From contig DASYBM010000004.1 of NCBI GenBank assembly GCA_036500765.1, positions 1,550,001 to 1,614,000 on the forward strand: 64,000 bases of DNA. Direction: 5' to 3'. Origin of the DNA: Candidatus Sulfotelmatobacter sp. Its GTDB lineage: Bacteria; Acidobacteriota; Terriglobia; Terriglobales; Acidobacteriaceae. The translations under genes were made by a program, and so were the position numbers. A model generated the notes under the pieces. That model saw nothing but the letters and a program-made list of their open reading frames with translations, was not told the origin of the DNA and did not search any database. Each line of letters starts with the position of its first letter. The stretch's first letter is position 1. This document shows positions 28,537 to 36,728 of this stretch, one piece after another.

Positions 28537-30825
28537 CTACTGACGCAGGTCGTAGATTTCGTACGCCCCAGAGAGGAACAGGGAGCCGAAGTCTACGTTG
28601 AAGTCAACATCGGACTGCACCGTCAGCACCGAACCACCGGCGTCGGCGCCGGCATCGATCAGGCACTTGTTGCTGCTGCCCTTGGTTGAGCCGGTGATGT
28701 CGACGTTGGTGAAGACACCCGCGCAAGCGGCGTGGCCATTGTTCGGAGAGTTGGTTTCCTTGTAGTGCGAGCGGAACACGCCCACATTCAAGTCGCCAGT
28801 CGGCGGGTTGTTGGTGGTGTTGATGTTCTTGTAGACGGGCACGAAGTCCGAAAGATTCAGGGTCGGGCTAGCCACCTGGATTTGGGCATTCGCGACCAGA
28901 CTGAGCACCGACAAAGGCGTGAACAGGGTTTGGCCGGTTCCACTTCCCACGTTCTGGAACGTAACCAACGTGTTGATGGACCACAGCGGATAGGTTCCGT
29001 CATAAACATGGGTGAACGGAAGCTGGATGCAGGGCAGGGCGCTTGATGTGAGGTTGCACTGCGGCAGGTTAAACGCACCAGCCGGGTTATTCACGCCGCC
29101 GTAGGCAGCATCGTTCTCGCCACCAGGAGTAATGAACAGCGGATCGACGCTGTCCACGGTCAGGTAGTGGCCTGTGGGAGTGCAAGAGGCGTTGTAGGCG
29201 GTCTGGCTGGTGAGAGCCGTGTTGCAGCTAGTAACCGCAGGTGCGAAGTTGCCATAGCTCCAGAAGGCGTACCCGATGCCGTCCGTCACTACGCTCCCGC
29301 CCTTGTTCTTCTGGCCGAGAGCAGCGGGAACTTCCTGGCCGGTGCCGATCGTGCGCAAGCGCAGACCGGTGCCGCAGGTCTTGCCGGCTTCGCCGGTGAT
29401 GATGAAGAGCGGGTCGCCGCAGCTAACCGTTCCGTCAGGAGCAGTCGACAGTCCGGCATTGAGCGCCACCGTACCGCCGCAATGGGAGGAGCTGAAGTTG
29501 GTCGTGGGATCATTGCCGTACTCCTGGCCGCTGTCAGCATCGCTGACCCAAGCCGTACTGGAAGCCTTAGCAACGAAGGGATTGCCGCTGCCGCCCAAAG
29601 TGCGCACACCAGTGTACTCGAAAGCGGTGTAGGTTCCGGACAGCATTTCGCGCTGAACGACTTGGATCGGCTTGCCCGCACCCGGAGGCGGACCTGCGAT
29701 CCAACCCTGGTCGTAGATGTTGTTGTTCGCAACCGGCGTGCCCGGAAGCAGGTCGCCCGTGCAATGCAGCGTACCGTCGTAGATTAAGCTAAGGACTTTC
29801 TTGTTGATATTGGTGAAGGCGTAGTGGCTGTGGCTGTTAGCGTCGGTATACTTCCCTCCGAAGCCCAGTGCGGCCGTGTCTCCGTTGTTCACGAACGCGA
29901 GAATCGGGACCGCTCCGACACGCAAACTCGTATACGCGGGAATGGTGCCGGACGTGATTGGATCCGTACCTGACAGTTTGAAAGTCAGGACGTTGAAATA
30001 GTTGCTTCCGCCAAAGGAGTCAACAATGGGGCACCCCTGTTGGGCGGCGGTACCGTCGGTTCCAGCGAGGCAGCCGCCGTTGTTATAGCCCAACCCAGTC
30101 AGTCCGCCTGCGGCTGGAATCGAACTCAGCGCGCGGGTGACCATAAACAAGTTGTCTTCCGGGCGCTCATCGGAGAAGCCGAAGTTGAACTTGCACCAGG
30201 TTCCAGCTTTCGCCGATCCGCCGGACTGGTAACCGCAATAGGCCAGGCCGTGCAGGAACGGGGTATCGGTCTGGCTGGAAGGAACTGGCGGAGTGTTAAG
30301 GGCGTTGAAAATCGTGGTCGGCAATGCGCTCAAACCCTGTAGATTGTCCGGCAAGCCACCAACTTTGTTCGCGGAAGAGAAAGTACCAGTGAAAGCAGGG
30401 TACACGGCCGCTACGCTGAATGTCGCCGTGCCGACCGTAACTTTTTTCCATGCAAAATAGTCTTTGATGCCGATCCCAGAGTCGACGCTGAAGTAGGCCC
30501 AGACGTTGCAGTTGTTGCTGCCGTCATTGTTACTCCAGACGACCGTGATCGTCGGCGTGTCGTTGAGCGAAGTGCTGAAGCGGCTGTCGGTGAGCAGCAG
30601 GTTGCCAGCCTTGTTGGAGATCATGCTGTACGACGAAGTGTTGAAGCTGTTGTTGCTGACGATCGAGACCATGGCGTAGGACATCGCGTTGTACATGCCC
30701 GACGATCCCACCCCAATCGCCTGAATGGTCGGTGTGCCGGAACAGTCATTGACCGCTGCGAATGCATTGGAAGCGAACACTGTCGCCATCAGCAACAGAG
30801 CCGCTCCAAGTACTTTCTTCTTCAT
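28537..30825 (-). CDS. Large secreted protein of unknown function, predicted Pho-regulated
   Basis: This 762-aa protein has a clean signal peptide (VLGAALLLMATVFASNAFA). The mature part starts with TPTIQAIGVGSSGMYNAM and contains TVVWSNNDGSNNCNVWAYFSV and many paired Cys, which suggests disulfides. I recall similar acidobacterial proteins with a GSS...NAM start and a W-D/N...VWAY motif that are loosely annotated as substrate-binding, but I cannot confirm this. No catalytic motif is recognised. The ATG has a good ribosome site (CAAGGAGATACACC). Four 11-bp repeats of Pho-box type lie about 160 bp upstream, and the pst cluster is nearby, so a role in scavenging or binding phosphate compounds is a reasonable inference. 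Confidence 0.6.
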   Translation of the reverse strand: MKKKVLGAALLLMATVFASNAFAAVNDCSGTPTIQAIGVGSSGMYNAMSYAMVSIVSNNSFNTSSYSMISNKAGNLLLTDSRFSTSLNDTPTITVVWSNNDGSNNCNVWAYFSVDSGIGIKDYFAWKKVTVGTATFSVAAVYPAFTGTFSSANKVGGLPDNLQGLSALPTTIFNALNTPPVPSSQTDTPFLHGLAYCGYQSGGSAKAGTWCKFNFGFSDERPEDNLFMVTRALSSIPAAGGLTGLGYNNGGCLAGTDGTAAQQGCPIVDSFGGSNYFNVLTFKLSGTDPITSGTIPAYTSLRVGAVPILAFVNNGDTAALGFGGKYTDANSHSHYAFTNINKKVLSLIYDGTLHCTGDLLPGTPVANNNIYDQGWIAGPPPGAGKPIQVVQREMLSGTYTAFEYTGVRTLGGSGNPFVAKASSTAWVSDADSGQEYGNDPTTNFSSSHCGGTVALNAGLSTAPDGTVSCGDPLFIITGEAGKTCGTGLRLRTIGTGQEVPAALGQKNKGGSVVTDGIGYAFWSYGNFAPAVTSCNTALTSQTAYNASCTPTGHYLTVDSVDPLFITPGGENDAAYGGVNNPAGAFNLPQCNLTSSALPCIQLPFTHVYDGTYPLWSINTLVTFQNVGSGTGQTLFTPLSVLSLVANAQIQVASPTLNLSDFVPVYKNINTTNNPPTGDLNVGVFRSHYKETNSPNNGHAACAGVFTNVDITGSTKGSSNKCLIDAGADAGGSVLTVQSDVDFNVDFGSLFLSGAYEIYDLRQ

Positions 30826-30966
30826 GGTGTATCTCCTTGAAAGTTGTACAGGGTTGTGGGGGATAGCCCCGCGCAGCTATGCCCTAAGCTTCCGGACACG
30901 CCAAGATAGTTGAGAAAAACGATTTCGTACGGGCGCGCAACCGAATACTGCCTGTTGTGCGCCCCA

Positions 30967-31020
30967 ACTATCGCGGAAGCCTGTTACTGCAGAATGACGG
31001 AAAGATGAACGGAATATGAA
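30967..31020 (-). promoter_or_regulatory. Predicted Pho box with four 11-bp repeats
   Basis: On the minus strand the half-sites are TTCAT, TTCAT, GTCAT and GTAAC, each starting 11 bp after the last. GATAGT follows 10 nt after the last half-site and fits a -10. This is close to the classical PhoB unit (CTGTCAT repeats). It faces the gene for the 762-aa secreted protein. Confidence 0.7.
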
Positions 31021-31254
31021 TTTCTCGCGTAGACAGGGTTAAACTGTGCGAAAAAATGCACCTCGTTCGCAATTCTCTTGCAACGTTTGGGGCGCTCCGG
31101 TGCGGCGCTCGACAGTTGTGCGAGGCGCTGTGGAAAAAAGGGTTGCTCACGGCCGCCACATCGGAGCCGCCGCAATGGACACAAATCCGACGCGACCTGT
31201 TCGAATAAAACGGCATGACAAGCGGACGAAATTGGTTGGCGATGTCATGTGAAA

Positions 31255-31297
31255 TTAACCTCTTCTTCACAGCACTGTAACAATCGGTCGCTACCCT
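31255..31297 (+). promoter_or_regulatory. Predicted Pho box with three 11-bp repeats
   Basis: TTAAC, TTCAC and GTAAC start at 31255, 31266 and 31277. TACCCT follows after exactly 10 nt as a possible -10. It faces the Oar-like receptor gene and is back to back with the Pho box at 30967-31020. The rest of the roughly 550-bp divergent region holds no gene. Confidence 0.68.
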
Positions 31298-31376
31298 TGC
31301 CGTTCACTTTCGCGTGGTTGCCCACGAACAGATCAGTGTGTCTGGCGGCTTTCGTGATCTCTCCTGGAGGATCGGC

Positions 31377-34300
31377 TTGAGACTTCCTCGTCGTTTTGTA
31401 TTGTTGTTGACCGTGCTGGCTGCTGCCAGCGCCTGCGTCGCCAGTGCACGGATTGCCTCGGCTGTTTCACCGCCGCAGAATGGAAACGCATCGCTGCACG
31501 GCACGGTTATCGCTCTGACGGGAGGGCCGGTCGTGAATGCCCGGGTCGTGGCGCAGGGCGCCAGCGGGGAGGCTACAACCAACGAGCGCGGCGAATACCG
31601 GCTTACCGGAATTACGCCTGGCGTTTATAAACTGACTATCAGCGCGCCGGGGTACGACGATTTTGAGATCCAGATAAAAGTCGCCGCCACCGGAGTGACC
31701 GAGGCGGACGCGGTCATGACCATGACCCCGCATCCTTCCCAGCCGGCTGCATCCGCGCCGGCTTCACCCGAACCTGGCGCATCCGCGTCTGGACAGGAAA
31801 ATCCGGCGACCGCTGCCCCGGCCCAAACTCCCGTGGCTGCACCTTCCATTCAGACCGTTGCGGCGCCGCAGAACATCCACGTCAAACCTGAGCGAGGGCG
31901 CTCCGCACTCTACGGCGTCACCACCGACCAGACCGGAGCGGTGATTTCGGGCGGTACCGCGACCGTTGCGTTCCCGGGCCTAAAGCCGATCGTGGCGACT
32001 GCGAATGCGCAAGGGCTGTATGTGCTGAATGGATTGGCGCCAGGCCAATATCACCTGAAGGTTGAGGCGCCGGGGTTCGCCCCTTTCGAGACGGATGTTA
32101 CGCTGGCCGCGGATCAGGCTCTTCAAATCGACGCGTCACTCGTGCCACCCAGTGAAGTACAGAAAGTGGAAGTAACCGAGAACGTAACGGGAGTAAAAAC
32201 CGCAGAGTCCCATATCGAAGGTACGATCACCGAAAAGGAAGTCTTGAAGACCGGCTTAAACGGCCGCAACTTTACCCAACTCATTGCTCTCGCGCCGGGC
32301 GTCAGCAACCAGACGGGACAGGACGAAGCCTTGGTGGGCGTGAAAGGCAGCGTGAAGTACAGCGTCAACGGCGGACGAGTGGAGTACAACAACTTCGACG
32401 TCGACGGCAGCGACGTTCTGAACGCCGGGCTCAACGGGGCTGAGAGCACGTTGATGGTCTATCCCAGTCTGGATGCTATTCAGGAAGTGAAGGTGCTCAC
32501 TTCCAACTACGGGGCGATGTATGGGCGTAGCGCATCGGGCACTGTGCTGGTGAGCACGAAGTCTGGCACGCCCAAGTTTCACGGCGGACTATACGACTTT
32601 GTTCGTAACGAATTTTTCAACGCCCGCAACTACTTCGACCAGACGACGAAGGCGCCGCTCTATCGCAGGCAGGACTTCGGGGGCACAATCGGCGGCCCGC
32701 TCTATATTCCGGGGGTGTTCAACACCAAGAAAGACAAGACGTATTTCTTCTGGTCGGAAGAATTCCGGCTGGAGAAAACTCCGCAGGAATTCAACCAGGC
32801 CGTGCCCTCGGCCGCCGAGCGTGGCGTTGGAGTTTCCAACTGCCCTGCCGGCCCCGGAAGTTGCGCCGACTTCAGCGACGTATGCCCTCTGGCCAGTGCC
32901 GGCGGTTCGTCGCCGCTTCCTCGAGCCCAGTATCCCGACTGCCCGAGCCCGGACGGGGTAAACACGTTCCCGGGAGACCTTGTGCCCATCGACACTACCA
33001 GCGCGGCAATTGTCAACACCGGGATGATTCCGATGCCCAACTCTCCCACCGGCTGTAACTCGAGCCTGGCGAATACGATTAACCAGAGCACGGGCCAGCC
33101 CAACATACCGTGCTATGCCGCCGTAATCTCTCCCTCGACGTATTGGCGGGAGGAACTGGGTCGGGTTGACCACAATTTCACCGAAAAGATGCGCCTTTCG
33201 TTCCGTTATATTCACGACTCCTGGGACACGACTCTTGCCACCCCGCTGTGGGGTGCCGTGCAAAACAACTTCCCGACCGTGCAGAGCCGGCTGAACGGCC
33301 CTGGGATCAGTATGGTTGCGCGGCTGACCAATACGATTTCCCCGACCCTGCTGAACGAATTTGTGGCCAGCTACGTCGATGCCCACATCACCCTGCGCGG
33401 GCAGAATGGCCCGGGGGCGAATCTTCAGCCGATTACGAATTGCGCTGTGAACGCCGTTCCGGGTTGCATGAGCTTCATTTTCAACAATGGCGCGGGTGGG
33501 AAACCGCCCGGCCTCGTCATTGCGGGGACAAACGCCGTCTACGGCGGCTTCGGTTTTGCAGTCGATCCTTCCTACCAGCCTTGGGATCACACCAATCCGA
33601 CGTACGGCTTGGGGGACAACATCAGCAAGGCTTGGCACGGCCACACTCTACAGTTCGGAATTCAGTTACTCGATGCGCGGAGAAGCGAGACCAACGGAGC
33701 CATTGGCGCCGCCACGGGCGATCTACAGGGCATTCTCACTTCGAGCAACCAGAACAGTGGAGGTGCTCTGAACACCGGGAATGCCTGGTCCAATTTTCTG
33801 TCGGGGCCGGGGGCGCCTTATTGTGTCGAGAGCACTTGCACATTCAATGGAATCAAGAGTTTTCAGCAAGACAGCGCCCAACTCAAGTATTACAACGACT
33901 ATTGGGTTGCCGAACCCTACATTCAAGATGACTGGACCGTAAACCGCCACTTGACTGTGAACTTGGGGGTCCGTCTAAGTTATTTTGGGGATTTCCACGA
34001 GAAAAATTTGAACGCCTACAACTGGGATCCCAGCGCGTTTAGCTCGACGGTTGCATCGACTGTGTCCGTCGCTGAGCGGAGTGCAGGGACGTTTGGCGGA
34101 TTCCTCCAAGTAAACAATCAGCCGGTCATTCTGGATCCGGATAATCCGTCAGCCAGCTTGAATCCAGCGGTGATCAATGGATTGGTTCAGTGCGGGAAAA
34201 ATGGGGTGCCGGCAAGTTGCATGAAAAGCCATCTTTTCAACCCCGCTCCCAGAATCGGGTTTGCCTGGGATCCAAAAGGCGACGGCAAGACTTCGATTCG

Positions 34301-35855
34301 CGGAGGGTATGGAATCTTCTTTGAGCATGGCACCGCAAAGGATGCCAATACCGGTTCACTGGAGGGCAGTTCGCCGTTGGTGCTCAGCATGACCGATCCG
34401 TTTCCGCAGATTTACTCTTCGATCGGCTATAACGTGATTGGGGCCAGCCGGGTAGCCTTTCCGCTCGACGTCACGTCCATTCCGACCAAAGCAACCTGGC
34501 CTGACGTGCAGCAGTGGAGCTTGAGCGTGCAGCACCAGCTCCCCAGGGCCATGGTGGCTACTGTGGCTTACGTTGGGAGCAAGGGAACTCATCTTCCGGC
34601 AGAGCTTCAACTGAACCAACTGACGCCGCCTCCGACCGGGGCGGACAACGGAATTTTTCCCAGCGGCAATCCTTATGCCCCCGGTCAACCGCTCATTACC
34701 CAGGCTTTTCCTGGTTCATTCGCTCCCGGGGATTGTACTTTCAACAACAATAGTTTCATAGGACCGAACGGCACTGGCATCAATGGCGTCATCATAACTC
34801 CGGCACAGCCCGCATGGGAAAATATGGTGGCTGCCTGTTACGGGTACACTGGGGTGCCGAGTCCAAATTCGCTTCGCAAGTACATTGGCTTCCAGCGTAT
34901 TTTGGGACTACAGAATATCGCCGACTCCCAGTATGACGCTCTCCAGGCGACGATGCGACGAACCAGCGGCCCGCTCACTGTGGGCGTATCTTATACGTTC
35001 AGCCACTCGTTCGACGATTCTTCCGATCGATCGGATGCGTCGTTTGTGAATTCGGCCAATATCAAGTCGAACTGGGCCAGTTCAAATTTCGATCAGCGGC
35101 ATTTGCTGAACTTCAATTACATCTACGATCTGCCGAAGTTCAGCCGAGCTTTTGAAGGATTGGTAGTCCATGAATCGGATGACCCTGCTCCGCAAGCCGC
35201 TAAGCCGTCGGAGGCCGGGTCCCGGTTGCTGCACACTTTGCTGGACGGCTGGCAGGTTTCTGGAATCACGGTCTTTCAATCCGGAACTCCTTTCAGCGTA
35301 ATCAATGGAGGCAGCAATTTAGGGATTTCAGTGGTGGATAATGCCGGCGTGGCCAATGGGGCCGGCACTGGCTCTTACCCGGACGTCGTCGGCAATCCCC
35401 GTTCCGCCCTGCCGACCGGCATCAGCCGCATTAACCCGCAGAGCATTGGCCCGCTGTTGTATAACCCGGCAGCGTTCGCCGCCCCCCAAGGGCTCACTTT
35501 CGGAGATGCGGGCCGTAATTTCCTCAATAATCCGCATCGGTTGAATTTCGACCTGTCCTTGCTGAAGAACTTCAAGGTCACCGAGGCCAGCAATCTGGAG
35601 TTCCGGTTTGAAGCTTTCAACGTTTTCAACCACACTCAGTTTCGAATCTTTAATCCCAACATCGGAAATACTGCCAACAACACCGTGAGTTGCTACGGTG
35701 GGGCGCTCTCTAACTTTTCGGCAGCGGGCGGGCTGATTGCGGCGAATGGGGGTCAACCGGTTCCGGTAGACTGCACGACTGGAAGTTCTTTTCTGCGGCC
35801 AGTCGATGCCCACCGTCCGCGGACAATCCAATTGGGATTGAAATACAGTTTCTAG
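31377..35855 (+). CDS. Oar-like TonB-dependent outer-membrane receptor
   Basis: This outer-membrane protein of about 1492 aa has a signal peptide (VLLLTVLAAASACVASA) and two carboxypeptidase-regulatory-like beta-sandwich repeats (SLHGTVIALTGGPVVNARVV and LYGVTTDQTGAVISGGTATV) separated by a Pro/Ala linker. Next come a plug region (LNGRNFTQLIALAPGVSNQTG, RVEYNNFDVDGSDV) and a long beta-barrel, ending in a C-terminal aromatic residue (QLGLKYSF). The ligand is unknown; phosphate-ester or glycan uptake would fit the predicted Pho control. The TTG start follows TGGAGG. An in-frame GTG 21 codons upstream has no ribosome site. Confidence 0.85.
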   Translation: MRLPRRFVLLLTVLAAASACVASARIASAVSPPQNGNASLHGTVIALTGGPVVNARVVAQGASGEATTNERGEYRLTGITPGVYKLTISAPGYDDFEIQIKVAATGVTEADAVMTMTPHPSQPAASAPASPEPGASASGQENPATAAPAQTPVAAPSIQTVAAPQNIHVKPERGRSALYGVTTDQTGAVISGGTATVAFPGLKPIVATANAQGLYVLNGLAPGQYHLKVEAPGFAPFETDVTLAADQALQIDASLVPPSEVQKVEVTENVTGVKTAESHIEGTITEKEVLKTGLNGRNFTQLIALAPGVSNQTGQDEALVGVKGSVKYSVNGGRVEYNNFDVDGSDVLNAGLNGAESTLMVYPSLDAIQEVKVLTSNYGAMYGRSASGTVLVSTKSGTPKFHGGLYDFVRNEFFNARNYFDQTTKAPLYRRQDFGGTIGGPLYIPGVFNTKKDKTYFFWSEEFRLEKTPQEFNQAVPSAAERGVGVSNCPAGPGSCADFSDVCPLASAGGSSPLPRAQYPDCPSPDGVNTFPGDLVPIDTTSAAIVNTGMIPMPNSPTGCNSSLANTINQSTGQPNIPCYAAVISPSTYWREELGRVDHNFTEKMRLSFRYIHDSWDTTLATPLWGAVQNNFPTVQSRLNGPGISMVARLTNTISPTLLNEFVASYVDAHITLRGQNGPGANLQPITNCAVNAVPGCMSFIFNNGAGGKPPGLVIAGTNAVYGGFGFAVDPSYQPWDHTNPTYGLGDNISKAWHGHTLQFGIQLLDARRSETNGAIGAATGDLQGILTSSNQNSGGALNTGNAWSNFLSGPGAPYCVESTCTFNGIKSFQQDSAQLKYYNDYWVAEPYIQDDWTVNRHLTVNLGVRLSYFGDFHEKNLNAYNWDPSAFSSTVASTVSVAERSAGTFGGFLQVNNQPVILDPDNPSASLNPAVINGLVQCGKNGVPASCMKSHLFNPAPRIGFAWDPKGDGKTSIRGGYGIFFEHGTAKDANTGSLEGSSPLVLSMTDPFPQIYSSIGYNVIGASRVAFPLDVTSIPTKATWPDVQQWSLSVQHQLPRAMVATVAYVGSKGTHLPAELQLNQLTPPPTGADNGIFPSGNPYAPGQPLITQAFPGSFAPGDCTFNNNSFIGPNGTGINGVIITPAQPAWENMVAACYGYTGVPSPNSLRKYIGFQRILGLQNIADSQYDALQATMRRTSGPLTVGVSYTFSHSFDDSSDRSDASFVNSANIKSNWASSNFDQRHLLNFNYIYDLPKFSRAFEGLVVHESDDPAPQAAKPSEAGSRLLHTLLDGWQVSGITVFQSGTPFSVINGGSNLGISVVDNAGVANGAGTGSYPDVVGNPRSALPTGISRINPQSIGPLLYNPAAFAAPQGLTFGDAGRNFLNNPHRLNFDLSLLKNFKVTEASNLEFRFEAFNVFNHTQFRIFNPNIGNTANNTVSCYGGALSNFSAAGGLIAANGGQPVPVDCTTGSSFLRPVDAHRPRTIQLGLKYSF

Positions 35856-35875
35856 ATCTACGTGTAAATCTTGGT

Positions 35876-36721
35876 ATGGTGCGAAAAATCGGAAATTTCG
35901 GTCGGGGGGAATGCCCGCAAGGCGGCTATATCTTGCTGACGTTGACCCTTTTCATGGCCCTTCTTGTAATCGCCGCGGCCATCGTTGCGCCAACCATAGC
36001 CTTCGAAATCAGACGGGACCGCGAGGAGGAGATGATTCACCGCGGCGTTCAGTATTCCCGGGCCATCCGCAGGTTTGCTCAGAAAACCGGCCGCTATCCC
36101 GTAACTCTTGACCAACTTCAGAACACCACTGGAGTCCGGTACATTCGCAAGCTCTATAAGGATCCAATTACCGGGGGGGATTTCCGGCTTCTTCATATGG
36201 GGGACGTTCAGCCTCCTGCCGGTGTGCCCAACCTCAACGGCGCACAAGTCAGCGGCAACGGAACCGGTGATAATTCCGACACTCCGACTTCTTCCGGTGA
36301 CTCCCCTTCGCCTGCATCTGACAGCACATCTCTAGCGCCTGCGCCCGGATCTACAGTGCCGTCTCCCGGAGCGCCTACTGCCCCCGGATCAGCGGTGAAT
36401 TCTCAGTCGAACGCAGGAAGCCCGCAGTCGGGCTTTGCCCCCAACGACAGTCGCGTCAATCTTGTAGGACAGGTGATTTTCGGTGTGGCCAGCAAGAGCA
36501 AGGCTCGTACGATTCGGGAGTTCGACCACAAGAATCACTACAAGGACTGGTTGTTTTTTTACGATCCCACCCGCGATCGAGGAATGGAAATAAAAGGTCC
36601 TACCTCGCTGTCGCCAGTTGCCCTGCTTCCGTCGGGAGCAGGGACTTCAAATCCGGCACAACCACCTAACCAGGGACAGCCGCCTCAGACACAACCGCCC
36701 CAGGCACAGCAAGAACAGTGA
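35876..36721 (+). CDS. Type II secretion pseudopilin-like protein
   Basis: This 281-aa protein begins with a prepilin-like leader and a single hydrophobic helix (GGYILLTLTLFMALLVIAAAIVAP). It is followed by EIRRDREEEMIHRGVQYSRAIRRFAQKTGRYP, which resembles the helix of GspG/GspH-type pseudopilins. The usual Glu at position 5 of the mature helix is replaced by Thr. The middle is a low-complexity Ser/Pro/Gly linker and the tail is Pro/Gln-rich. It lies 20 bp after the Oar-like receptor, so co-transcription is likely, and is convergent with the first TMTC-like gene. No other secretion gene is nearby. Confidence 0.6.
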   Translation: MVRKIGNFGRGECPQGGYILLTLTLFMALLVIAAAIVAPTIAFEIRRDREEEMIHRGVQYSRAIRRFAQKTGRYPVTLDQLQNTTGVRYIRKLYKDPITGGDFRLLHMGDVQPPAGVPNLNGAQVSGNGTGDNSDTPTSSGDSPSPASDSTSLAPAPGSTVPSPGAPTAPGSAVNSQSNAGSPQSGFAPNDSRVNLVGQVIFGVASKSKARTIREFDHKNHYKDWLFFYDPTRDRGMEIKGPTSLSPVALLPSGAGTSNPAQPPNQGQPPQTQPPQAQQEQ

Positions 36722-36728
36722 CGAGCGC

